From positions 1-46,821 of the forward strand of contig JACQTY010000040.1 in the NCBI GenBank assembly GCA_016210545.1: 46,821 nucleotides of DNA. The letters run 5' to 3'. This document shows positions 33,372-41,310 of this stretch, in pieces. A program made the position numbers and the translations under genes. Each line of letters opens with the position of its first letter. Position 1 is the first letter of the stretch. A model generated the notes under the pieces. It was not told the DNA's origin, ran no database searches, and saw nothing but the letters and a program-made list of their open reading frames with translations. The stretch is from Chloroflexota bacterium (GTDB lineage Bacteria; Chloroflexota; Dehalococcoidia; JACVQG01).

Positions 33372-34424
33372 TCAGTTCGGCCCCGTCTTCTGGATCAAAT
33401 CCAGCAACTCGCTGCCGAATACCTTGAGCGCCAGCATTCGGTCTTCGTTGGAAAGCTTGTTCAGTTCGCTCGTCAGACGACGCACCTGCGCCTTGTTGTG
33501 CCGGGCCTTATCGTACAGTTCGGCTATGGGCTTGAGCGAATCGGGTACCGGGACTGCCTTCTTTGGCGGAGTTGGCGCTGCGCCAGCGCGTCTCTCCCGC
33601 TGCCGCTTCTCCAGCACTTCCAGGTACTCCAGCAACGCCCTGGCCTTCTCATCGGTGGAGTCGCGAAGCTCTTCAATCCGGGCATCCATCTTCTTTTCCT
33701 GATCCCTCTCTGCGTCGTCCAGATCGGCCAGGTCGACTCTGTCCTCAACGCCCAGTATCCGGCTGAACATTCGCACCAGCGCCCGTGCAGCCTTCACATT
33801 GGCCTGCTCCATGGCGTAAACAGGGGCCTCGGCCACCAGGCCGAGAACATCGATCCCGCTCCGCATAGCCGCGCCCGTCAGGAATACGTTCAGGTTAAAG
33901 GCCACATTCACCGGGGGCGCCATCGGCAGGCCCAGCCCCCTCAAATACGCCAATAGCCGTTCATTGCTGGCAATGCCCATTACCTCCGGCTCATCCCGGT
34001 GGTGGATGTCCGTTGCGAAGGCGCCGGCAATATACATCCGCTCAACCCTGAGTCCTCTGGCCAGTTCCATCACCTTGAAGGCCAGTTCCGAACTCTTGCC
34101 CGGCAACGGCTGGGCATTGCCGGAGAAGAAAATCAGGTCGTTGGTCTTTCCGGTCCTCCAATAGTAAAACCTATTCTGTGGTTTGTCCCCTTCCCACTCC
34201 ATGTCGCCAAGCTTGATCAGGCCGTCCTCTATTCTCAGAACAAACGGAGGAGTAAAGAAGTTGTCCATCTCAATCTCGGCAAACGGCTCTGCCAGCAGGC
34301 CGCGCCTCAAATAGTCGACCGCCAGCAGGCCGGCGTTGCCCGTCCCGGGGCCGGCGGCCAGCATGTGCGGCCGGCGTAGCTTCACTTCCTGGATTATCTT
34401 TATAGGAGGGTTGAAGTTCTTCAT
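33372..34424 (-). CDS. PAC2-family protein
   Basis: This protein of about 350 residues contains a PAC2 (proteasome-assembly-chaperone-like) domain over residues 5-240: RRPHMLAAGPGTGNAGLLAVDYL, FFSGNAQPLPGKSSELAFKVMELA, RMYIAGAFATDIHHRDEPEVMGIAS and VLGLVAEAPVYAMEQANVKAARALVRMFS. The C-terminal 110 residues are highly charged and likely coiled coil (DLDDAERDQEKKMDARIEELR, then LEYLEVLEKRQRERR). Bacterial PAC2 proteins are poorly characterised. The ATG at 34424 follows CAGGAAT, and the in-frame extension above it lacks support. The gene follows the ABC transporter genes by 88 bp on the same strand, but a functional link is not evident. Confidence 0.82.
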   Translation of the reverse strand: MKNFNPPIKIIQEVKLRRPHMLAAGPGTGNAGLLAVDYLRRGLLAEPFAEIEMDNFFTPPFVLRIEDGLIKLGDMEWEGDKPQNRFYYWRTGKTNDLIFFSGNAQPLPGKSSELAFKVMELARGLRVERMYIAGAFATDIHHRDEPEVMGIASNERLLAYLRGLGLPMAPPVNVAFNLNVFLTGAAMRSGIDVLGLVAEAPVYAMEQANVKAARALVRMFSRILGVEDRVDLADLDDAERDQEKKMDARIEELRDSTDEKARALLEYLEVLEKRQRERRAGAAPTPPKKAVPVPDSLKPIAELYDKARHNKAQVRRLTSELNKLSNEDRMLALKVFGSELLDLIQKTGPN

Positions 34425-34512
34425 CACATTCCTGCCCGTAAGGTCGACAGGCTGGGACAAAACCCTCACCTGCTTTACTGCTCCGCGCCCAGCCGCGGCC
34501 AGGGGCTGCCCC

Positions 34513-35364
34513 TTACAGCCGGTTGAATACAGTTATCGACCATGTTATCAGAATCGCGGCGAAGACGCACAGCATGAGCACATCGAAACCTATCGTATGC
34601 ACAGCGAAAACCTGGATCGAGTGTGAGCGCAGGACTGCCGTCAAGCCTATCTGACGAATGGGGTCTACCCCGTAGGTCAACGGGTCAATCTTGCTCAGGA
34701 TGTCCATCCACGTGGGGAGGTCCTTCAGTGGGAAAAAAGCGCCGCTCAAGAAGTACAGGGGCATCACCAGGACCATCATCATCACCTGGAATGCCTGAAT
34801 AGACTTGATTATCGCCCCCAATGTGACGCCCAGAGAACTCGTGACCAGCGACAGCAAGAACAGGAAGGGGATCAGCTTCACAACCACGGATGCTGATAGA
34901 GAGGTCTCCGCCAGCCAGGGCACAAACATCAGCACGATGAGACCCTGGGTCGTGGCTATGGTGCTCCCGGCCAATATCTTGCCCAGGGCCACCACGTAGC
35001 GGCGCACGGGCGCCGCCAGAATCTCCTTGAGAAAGCCAAATTCGCGGTCCCAGACGACAGTAATCCCGTAGAACACGGAACTGAATAGCACCGACATCGC
35101 GATGATGCCAGGGAAAATGAACTTCTTGAAGTCGATCCCCCCGATCGCGTTGCCGACGGCGGGAGCAAGCCCATTGCCTATGATCAGCAGGAACAACAAG
35201 GGCTGGATCAGCGACCCGACGAGACGGGGCTTGTCCCTCCACACGTGCAGCAGCTCGCGTCGCCAGATGGTCGCCAGACCCTGCAAGTCTCTCTCGATCC
35301 TTGACTCGGTGGCCGGCACATGAATGTCTGTCGTGCTGGGCAGTGACGCGGGATGGCTTCCCAT
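34513..35364 (-). CDS. ABC-2-type transporter permease (DrrB-like)
   Basis: This 283-residue protein has the six-helix layout of ABC-2 permeases. After a hydrophilic N-terminus (WRRELLHVWRDKPRLVGSLIQPLLFLLIIGNGL) come FPGIIAMSVLFSSVFYGITVVWDREFGFLKEILAAPVRR, the conserved coupling segment, and PLYFLSGAFFPLKDLPTWMDILSKIDPLTYGVDPIR. DrrB-type permeases export drugs, lipids or glycans. It overlaps the ATPase gene by one base (TAATG), so they form one transporter. The substrate is unknown. The upstream adaptor gene makes this a three-gene export unit. Confidence 0.9.
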   Translation of the reverse strand: MGSHPASLPSTTDIHVPATESRIERDLQGLATIWRRELLHVWRDKPRLVGSLIQPLLFLLIIGNGLAPAVGNAIGGIDFKKFIFPGIIAMSVLFSSVFYGITVVWDREFGFLKEILAAPVRRYVVALGKILAGSTIATTQGLIVLMFVPWLAETSLSASVVVKLIPFLFLLSLVTSSLGVTLGAIIKSIQAFQVMMMVLVMPLYFLSGAFFPLKDLPTWMDILSKIDPLTYGVDPIRQIGLTAVLRSHSIQVFAVHTIGFDVLMLCVFAAILITWSITVFNRL

Positions 35365-36353
35365 TACCTGCTCAACTTAGCGGCCATACGCTGCCCCTCC
35401 GTCTCGTCGGCGCCCTGGCGGCGGATATCCCGCCCGGTGACCTTCAAGAACACATCATCCAGCGTAGGTCTCCTCAGGCTTATTCTCAGTATCCGTGGAC
35501 TTCTCTCACCATTACTGAAAGAGGCAATGAATTCAGGGATGAATCGGGCGCCGTCCGCAACCTCGAAGTGCAGCCCGTCGCCTCCCATCCTCACCGCGAC
35601 GCCGAACCGCTTTTCTATCAGTTCGGCAGCCAACTGGTTATCGTCGGTGTCCAGGTTGATGATGTCTTGGGCCGACATCGCCTTCAGAGCGGCGGGGGAA
35701 TCCAGGGCCACAATTTCACCGTGGTCGATAATGGCGATCCGACTGCAGTTCTCCGCCTCATCCATGTAATGGGTAGTCAGAAAGACAGTGATCCCCTCGT
35801 CGTGTCGAAGCCGCAATATGTATTCCCAGATGTGACTCCGGGTCTGGGGATCAAGGCCCAGGGTAGGCTCGTCCAGGAAAAGAATCCGCGGGTGATGCAG
35901 AAGCCCGCGGGCGATTTCCAGGCGGCGTTTCATTCCACCGGAGAAGGCGCCTACCAGTCTATCTGACCATTCCGAGAGATCGACCATGCCGAGGACTTCG
36001 GGTATTCGTCTACGCAAGACCACATTCGCTACGCCATACAGCTCACCATGTATTTGCAGGTTCTCCCGGGCTGTCAACTGGTTGTCCAGGCTCGTCTCCT
36101 GAAAAATAAGACCGATAGAACCCCTGACTTTCATGGACGCTGTGGAGACATCAAATCCGTTTACCAGGGCTGTTCCCGAGGTCAGCCGCAATAGAGTGCA
36201 CAGGATGCTGATGGTTGTGGTCTTGCCGGCCCCGTTGGGGCCCAGGAAACCAAAGACCTCGCCAGCCTCGACGTTGAAGCTAATGCCCTTCACCGCGGCA
36301 AAGTCACCGTACTTCTTGACCAGGTTACGGACCTCGATGATATTCGTGCTCAT
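35364..36353 (-). CDS. ABC transporter ATP-binding protein (DrrA-like)
   Basis: This 329-residue ATPase has Walker A GPNGAGKTTT, the Q-loop (GLIFQETSLDNQLTARENL), signature FSGGMKRRLEIARGL, Walker B ILFLDEPTLGLD and the switch His in TTHYMDEAE. The C-terminal extension (about residues 225-320, RRPTLDDVFLKVTGRDIR at its end) is characteristic of DrrA-type exporters. It powers the ABC-2 permease downstream, with which it overlaps, and itself overlaps the adaptor gene upstream by four bases (ATGA). Confidence 0.93.
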   Translation of the reverse strand: MSTNIIEVRNLVKKYGDFAAVKGISFNVEAGEVFGFLGPNGAGKTTTISILCTLLRLTSGTALVNGFDVSTASMKVRGSIGLIFQETSLDNQLTARENLQIHGELYGVANVVLRRRIPEVLGMVDLSEWSDRLVGAFSGGMKRRLEIARGLLHHPRILFLDEPTLGLDPQTRSHIWEYILRLRHDEGITVFLTTHYMDEAENCSRIAIIDHGEIVALDSPAALKAMSAQDIINLDTDDNQLAAELIEKRFGVAVRMGGDGLHFEVADGARFIPEFIASFSNGERSPRILRISLRRPTLDDVFLKVTGRDIRRQGADETEGQRMAAKLSR

Positions 36354-37027
36354 TTCGTATGTATGGTGACCTCCACTGATAGACCGGGGTACAGGCGGAA
36401 ATCGCCCTGATGTTGAAAACTGATCCTGACCGGCACATCCTGAGTGTTGGCTGCTACGACCAGGGAGCTGCCTGCTGGCTGTTGCACTATCGATGTGGTA
36501 CCCGGAACAACGAACTGCACCGCTCCTGCCAAGGTCTCGCCGGTGGCGTCTACGTGGATATCGACCTGCTGTCCGGGGCGCACCCGGCGTACTACGTTCT
36601 CATCCACATTGGCTATCACCCAGAGGTCGTCAAGGTTAGCCATAGTCACCAGGGACTGCCCGGGGGAAACCATATCACCCACGGCCACATCTTTGCTTAC
36701 AACTGTACCAGATACAGGGGCAAGGATGCTCTGGTAGATGTACTTCAGGCCACGGCTGTCAGAAGGCGAATTGGAACCACCGGTGCTTACCCGGATCGTA
36801 GCCACGGGTTGCAGCCTCTCCACATCATCTCCCGTATCGTAGGGCAAACGCATGACCTGGCCGCGGTTCTCGGCGAATACCTTTACCCTCGTACCCTCGA
36901 TCCGAGCATTGTCCGTGAAAACGAAACTGTACGTAGGTTGATACCAGTAGCGGATGAGGAGAAAGGAAACGAAGGAGAGGACAACACCGAGGACAACACC
37001 GGCTATGAACCGTCTACTCTTGGCCAT
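36350..37027 (-). CDS. Short HlyD/EmrA-like membrane adaptor
   Basis: This 225-residue protein has one N-terminal membrane helix (FIAGVVLGVVLSFVSFLLIRYW) and an extracytoplasmic biotinyl/lipoyl-like segment (YQSILAPVSGTVVSKDVAVGDMVSPGQSLVTMANLDDLWVIANVDE). An EmrA/HlyD-type beta-barrel part follows (VRRVRPGQQVDIHVDATGETLAGAVQFVVPGTTS, then LYPGLSVEVTIHTK). The long alpha-hairpin that reaches an outer-membrane channel is missing or very short, as expected in a cell without such a channel. It is the first gene of the transporter unit and probably aids substrate release or binding outside. Confidence 0.85.
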   Translation of the reverse strand: MAKSRRFIAGVVLGVVLSFVSFLLIRYWYQPTYSFVFTDNARIEGTRVKVFAENRGQVMRLPYDTGDDVERLQPVATIRVSTGGSNSPSDSRGLKYIYQSILAPVSGTVVSKDVAVGDMVSPGQSLVTMANLDDLWVIANVDENVVRRVRPGQQVDIHVDATGETLAGAVQFVVPGTTSIVQQPAGSSLVVAANTQDVPVRISFQHQGDFRLYPGLSVEVTIHTK

Positions 37028-37477
37028 CTGTTCTCAAGCCTCGATATCCGGCTCGATACTTACCTTAATTCGCCTTCAAACTCTGGGACCAATGGTGGCA
37101 CGCGTGCCGCCTTAAGTGCGGGCCTCACCCGTTTCTCCCCCTTTCGCAAAGAGGGACGAAAGGGGGATTTTCCTGCTACACATACAGCAGTGGAAAATCC
37201 CTCTCAGTCTCCCTTTTCCAAAGGGAGAGGTCACAGCGGCCGGGGCATGCCACTTATGGTGCGCTGAAAAAGCCCTGACCAACCCCCTGAATCCCCAATC
37301 TTGTCCGCTTTGCGAGACCCTCAAACCCCGACAAGTCGGGGTTCGGAGGGGGACTTTTAGATCTGTCCCGACTTGTCGGGAAGACCACCGTCAGGAGGTT
37401 TCCTGGACCTCTCTTCCAGCGGTCTGATCTGGTCTCACACGCCCAAAAGGCGCAGAAGGGATAAGAGGGAACATAAC
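37028..37477. repeat. 450-bp gap with several palindromes
   Basis: No gene is visible. GGATTTTCC (37165-37173) pairs with GGAAAATCC (37192-37200) around an inner CTGCT/AGCAG hairpin. CCCCGACAAGTCGGGG (37326-37341) and CCCGACTTGTCGGG (37367-37380) are copies of a palindrome also seen at 13014 and 14205. Confidence 0.6.
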
Positions 37478-38320
37478 CTACTCCAGTTCCACTGTCCCTG
37501 ATTTGCCGCCGCTCTTTTTCACCAACCGGACCTCGCCGATGGTGACACGGGGATCGTGGGCCTTGACCATATCGTAAATGGTCAGGGCGCTGACGGCAAC
37601 CGCCGTCAGAGCCTCCATCTCAAAGCCCGTCTTGCCGGCGCCGCGCACCCGGGCGGTTATCTCTACCTTGCTGCTTTCCTCGTCCAAACGGAATTCCACC
37701 TGGGTGCTCTCGATAAGCAGCGGGTGGCACAGAGGGATCAGGTCCGGAGTCCTCTTTGAAGCCAGCACGCCGGCGACCTGGGCTACGGCCAGCACATCCC
37801 CCTTGGTCAGCTTGCCCTGCTTTATCAGTTCCAGGGTCGCCGCCTGCATCCTCACTTCGCCCCGCGCCGCGGCTTCCCTGCGAGTGACCGGCTTCTCGCC
37901 GACGTCTATCATCCGGGCCGGTTCGAGCGCAGCCCGCGCCGGACCCATGCCGGCCATCTGGTTAGCAAGCTGGTGAGCTTCCAGCATCTCCGGGGTGGCC
38001 TCACCGGGTATCCAGTCCCAATGCAGTTTGCGACGGGCAACCAATTTGTCCAGGGCGTCCCACAGGTCCAGGTTGGCGCGACGCTTCCAGCCACGGGACA
38101 TGGTATAGATGAGATACTGGCTATCACTGTGAACCGTGACATCGGCGCCATCGGGTGTCGCAACCAGCGCCTGGATGGCCGCGGTGACCTCCATACGCTG
38201 ATTGGTGGCCTTCTCCTCGCGTCCCTTCAGGACTTGCTTCTTGCCGTCCTCAAAGAGTACAGCCGCCCAACCCCCTACCCGGCTGTCGGTACAAGCGCCA
38301 TCGGTGAAGATGTTGATCAT
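37478..38320 (-). CDS. RNase HI-like domain fused to MoaC (cyclic pyranopterin monophosphate synthase)
   Basis: This 280-residue protein joins two enzymes in one frame. Residues 1-125 form an RNase HI domain with three of the four catalytic acids (D7 in FTDGAC, E44 in RMEVTAA, D66 in HSDSQYLI). The usual GHxGHxxNExAD end reads [15 protein letters not shown], so the flexible-loop His and the last Asp are replaced (E107, H116). Residues 137-280 form a complete Moa[68 protein letters not shown] and KKSGGKSG. MoaC converts the MoaA product to cyclic pyranopterin monophosphate in molybdopterin synthesis. GGGGTGA lies before the ATG. moaA is upstream on the same strand. Confidence 0.92.
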   Translation of the reverse strand: MINIFTDGACTDSRVGGWAAVLFEDGKKQVLKGREEKATNQRMEVTAAIQALVATPDGADVTVHSDSQYLIYTMSRGWKRRANLDLWDALDKLVARRKLHWDWIPGEATPEMLEAHQLANQMAGMGPARAALEPARMIDVGEKPVTRREAAARGEVRMQAATLELIKQGKLTKGDVLAVAQVAGVLASKRTPDLIPLCHPLLIESTQVEFRLDEESSKVEITARVRGAGKTGFEMEALTAVAVSALTIYDMVKAHDPRVTIGEVRLVKKSGGKSGTVELE

Positions 38321-38595
38321 GCTGAGGGGTCACCCCTGTTCTGCTTTGCGACCTGGCGCGCTTCTCCCGCGCGCCCTCTCTGCTGATGGCAGTGGTGAGA
38401 GGTCCAACAAGCCAGATGATGGTCATCGGCAAAATAGAACGACAATATTGCTCGACCTCACCGCCGTTAATCCCTCTCTCCGTTCCGGCTGGAGGAAAAG
38501 AGGTGTCCGGAGAACACCCCGCTATGGGAGGCGAGATGTGGGGCGCAAGAGGCAAGACCCACATCCAGCTTCACACCTCTCACCTCTCAAATGGG
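38321..38595. other. 275-bp gap inside the moa cluster
   Basis: No credible gene or recognised RNA lies between moaA and the RNase H-MoaC gene. No Moco-riboswitch pattern was identified. The gap is long compared with the tight spacing upstream, so a separate promoter for the fusion gene is possible. Confidence 0.4.
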
Positions 38596-39579
38596 TTAGC
38601 CGCCGATGTGGGCCATGGCTTTACCGAAAGGGCCTTTGCCCTCAGCCAGGTAATGCCGCTCGGGCTTCGCGGCCACTGCTCGCTGGAGGATAGCCTTGAT
38701 CTCCGCCTGGGACACTCCTGAACGTAAAGCGGCGCGCAGGTCCACCTCCGCTTCCCCCAGAAGACACAGATGAAGGTGGCCGTCGGCGGTCAGGCGCAGG
38801 CGGTTGCAGTTGGTGCAGAAATGCTCGCTGATAGGGCTTATGAAACCTATGCTTCCTTTGGCGTTCGGATACCTGAAATACCGGGCAGGCCCACCACCCG
38901 CCGCGGGCATGCACGCCTCCAGGGGACCGAGGGCCTCCAACCTCTCCCTTATCTCGGCGACAGGGATGTGGTTCTCTTCCTTCGCGCCCTCTTCGCCAAA
39001 AGGCATCAGTTCAATGAAGCGCACGTTCCAGCCATCGTCAATGGTCTTGCGGGCAAAATCGGGTATCTCGTCGTCGTTGATACCCCTCATGGCGACCACG
39101 TTTATCTTGACTGGGGTCAGCCCCAGTTCCTCAGCTACCCTCAAACCTTCCAGCACCTGCTCCAGACGCTGCCCCCGCGTGATGCGCTGGAACCTGTCGG
39201 GCCGGAGTGTATCCAGGCTGACGTTCACACGACGCAGCCCGGCAGCCTTAAGCTCCGCAGCATACCGGGCAAGCAGGACCCCATTGGTCGTCAGGGCAAT
39301 GTCTTCAATGCCCTCGATACCCGCCAGCATGGACACTAGCCGGCTCAGCCCGGCCCTGACCAGAGGTTCGCCGCCGGTCAGACGAACCTTGCTAATACCC
39401 AGTTCGGCGGCAGCCCGGGCCACCGTGTAGATCTCCTCGTAGGAAAGCATATCCTCTCTGGGGAACAGGTCTATGCCTTCCTCGGGCATGCAGTAGATGC
39501 AACGCAGGTTGCACCGGTCGGTTACCGATATGCGCAGGTAGTCTATGGGACGTTGAAACGAGTCTGAGAGTCCGGTCAT
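38596..39579 (-). CDS. moaA: GTP 3',8-cyclase MoaA
   Basis: This 327-residue radical-SAM enzyme converts GTP to 3',8-cyclo-GTP, the first step of molybdenum/tungsten pterin synthesis. The radical-SAM cluster motif is CNLRCIYC (VTDRCNLRCIYCMPEEG). KVRLTGGEPLVR and ALTTNGVLL follow. The second [4Fe-4S] site is in the C-terminal part (FCTNCNRLRLTADGHLHLCL), and the protein ends with the Gly-Gly tail typical of MoaA (AMAHIGG). The ATG overlaps the rdgB stop by four bases (ATGA). The partner enzyme MoaC is encoded next as an RNase H fusion. Confidence 0.95.
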   Translation of the reverse strand: MTGLSDSFQRPIDYLRISVTDRCNLRCIYCMPEEGIDLFPREDMLSYEEIYTVARAAAELGISKVRLTGGEPLVRAGLSRLVSMLAGIEGIEDIALTTNGVLLARYAAELKAAGLRRVNVSLDTLRPDRFQRITRGQRLEQVLEGLRVAEELGLTPVKINVVAMRGINDDEIPDFARKTIDDGWNVRFIELMPFGEEGAKEENHIPVAEIRERLEALGPLEACMPAAGGGPARYFRYPNAKGSIGFISPISEHFCTNCNRLRLTADGHLHLCLLGEAEVDLRAALRSGVSQAEIKAILQRAVAAKPERHYLAEGKGPFGKAMAHIGG

Positions 39580-40187
39580 CGAAGTATCCCCTCTGTGGCC
39601 CGCCGTTCCAGAAACTGACGGGCCTTCCTGACAGCACTGGCGCGATGGCTAATCTGATTCTTTGTTTCCGCCGATACCTCAGCCATAGTCTTCCCGAATT
39701 CAGGTAAGAAAAAGACGGGGTCATAGCCAAAGCCAAGACTGCCACGGGGTTCGAAGGCGATGACTCCACGGCACTCCCCATTGAACACCTCCAGCCCATT
39801 GCCCGGCCAGATCAGTGCGATCACGCAGCGGAACCGTGCCCGCCGCTTCTCCAGGGGTATGTCTTTCATCCGGTCCAGCAGGAAGCGGACGCGGTCGGCG
39901 TCGCTGGCGTTCTCTCCGGCGTAGCGAGCGGACAACACACCCGGCTCACCACCTAACGCCTCCACCTCCAGTCCGGAATCCTCGGCAAGTGTAGGGAGGC
40001 GGCTCAAAGGGGCGTAAATCCTGGCCTTTTCAATGGCGTTTTCCTCGAACGTGGCGCCGCTTTCAGGCGCCTTCATGGTTATCCCCTGCTCACTCAGGCT
40101 TGCCACTCTGTACGGCAACCCGGCCAGCAGGGACCTGTATTCGGTTATCTTGTGCTCGTTGTGCGTTGCCAGCAAAAGGTCTATCAC
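39576..40187 (-). CDS. rdgB: dITP/XTP pyrophosphatase (RdgB/HAM1 family)
   Basis: This 203-residue house-cleaning enzyme hydrolyses dITP, ITP and XTP to monophosphates and keeps deaminated purines out of nucleic acids. Motifs are LLLATHNEHKITEYRSLL, ESGATFEENAIEKARIYA, LAEDSGLEVEALGGEPGVLSARYAGE, GFGYDPVFFLPEFGKTMAEV and the C-terminal NQISHRASAVRKA. All are in place. The start is a GTG at 40187 after AGGGGG. It is seven bases after the FBPA/P gene and overlaps moaA, so it is an operon member with a different cellular role. Confidence 0.95.
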   Translation of the reverse strand: MIDLLLATHNEHKITEYRSLLAGLPYRVASLSEQGITMKAPESGATFEENAIEKARIYAPLSRLPTLAEDSGLEVEALGGEPGVLSARYAGENASDADRVRFLLDRMKDIPLEKRRARFRCVIALIWPGNGLEVFNGECRGVIAFEPRGSLGFGYDPVFFLPEFGKTMAEVSAETKNQISHRASAVRKARQFLERRATEGILR

Positions 40188-40194
40188 GCGCCCC

Positions 40195-41289
40195 CTAAAG
40201 CTCCGTCATCCGTCCTTCGAGTCTCTTCATTATCTGGGGCATGGTGGTATATTCCATCTCGTCCAGGGGCAGGCGGTGAGGCTCGAACGGGCCGTGCTGG
40301 CGGAGGTTATAGGCAATCTGATTCGCCTGCCGGCGGGCTTCATCGAAGGCCGGGTCGTCAAACATATCTCGGGGACCAATCAACTTGCCGTCAGACAACT
40401 GAAAGCCCAGACAGATGACGCGGGGTGGGCCATCGAAACGGGAAGGATTGGCCTCGCGGACAGCCACCGGCATAAGCGGGCCGTGATGGGAACCCCGCAT
40501 CCACCCCTCGACGATGAAGGAGTGAGCAAACGGCTCCAGCACCTCACCCACCGCCGGGAACGTTCCCTGACAGCGAACTACGCACACAGGATCGTCCTTG
40601 CCCACATAGCGTCCGGCGAGGAACGATAGCCGTTCCGTAGAGGAGACCGCAGCTATCTCATTGTTCTGCCGGCTGTACACATGCTTTACGGCGAACCGGC
40701 CCGGGGCGCCCAGGAATATGAGCATGTCGTAAATCTCTTCCGGGCAATTGAAGGACATTTTTTTATGGCCCTTAACATCGTGCACTTCGAAGGTGAACCC
40801 GGTGTGCATATTGGGAGCGATGACGAGTCCGATGGTGTTGAAGGGATCGGCGAACATTTTGTATAAGGGAAGATTCCATGCTCCGGCGGCGGTCTTGTCA
40901 GCCATGAATATTATTACCGGCTCGGACGGCCTCTCCTCTATCTCCATCTCGGCCACACCCGGGCCCATACCCTTCACGTTTCCCGAAAAGGCGTCCGCCA
41001 GGAGGTCCTGACCGGCGCCGTACAATTTGAGTTTCTTGGCCAGCTCTGTCCCCGCCTTCAGGGTATCCCAGGCCAGCCTGTGGATACGCTCGTTCAGTTC
41101 GCCCTGCTGGTGGGTCATGATAAGCTGGAGATCGTCGCCACAGGCGGTCACATGGTAGTCGATAAGAAGCCCCTGCTTCTTGGCCTTTTCCAGGCTCTCA
41201 CGGGCCAGGACCAGTATATCGGGATGGGAGGAAGAGTGGCCCACGTAGCCACCGATGTCGGCCTTTATAACGCTCAGGGTTACCTTCAT
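40195..41289 (-). CDS. Fructose-1,6-bisphosphate aldolase/phosphatase (archaeal-type FBPase V)
   Basis: This 364-residue enzyme is the bifunctional FBPA/P, which condenses triose phosphates and dephosphorylates the product to fructose 6-phosphate, making gluconeogenesis one-way. It follows the family throughout: TLSVIKADIGGYVGHSSSHP, HVTACGDDLQLIMTH, GNVKGMGPGVAEMEIEERPSEP, FMADKTAAGAWNLPLYKMFADPFNTIGLVI, GFTFEVHDV and EGWMRGSHHGPLMPV. The ATG at 41289 is preferred over the adjacent GTG because AAGGAG is then five bases away. FBPA/P is typical of archaea and deep-branching, often autotrophic or thermophilic bacteria. It lies 21 bp after the mutase gene. Confidence 0.93.
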   Translation of the reverse strand: MKVTLSVIKADIGGYVGHSSSHPDILVLARESLEKAKKQGLLIDYHVTACGDDLQLIMTHQQGELNERIHRLAWDTLKAGTELAKKLKLYGAGQDLLADAFSGNVKGMGPGVAEMEIEERPSEPVIIFMADKTAAGAWNLPLYKMFADPFNTIGLVIAPNMHTGFTFEVHDVKGHKKMSFNCPEEIYDMLIFLGAPGRFAVKHVYSRQNNEIAAVSSTERLSFLAGRYVGKDDPVCVVRCQGTFPAVGEVLEPFAHSFIVEGWMRGSHHGPLMPVAVREANPSRFDGPPRVICLGFQLSDGKLIGPRDMFDDPAFDEARRQANQIAYNLRQHGPFEPHRLPLDEMEYTTMPQIMKRLEGRMTEL

Positions 41290-41310
41290 CACCGCTCCTT
41301 CTTAATCTTA

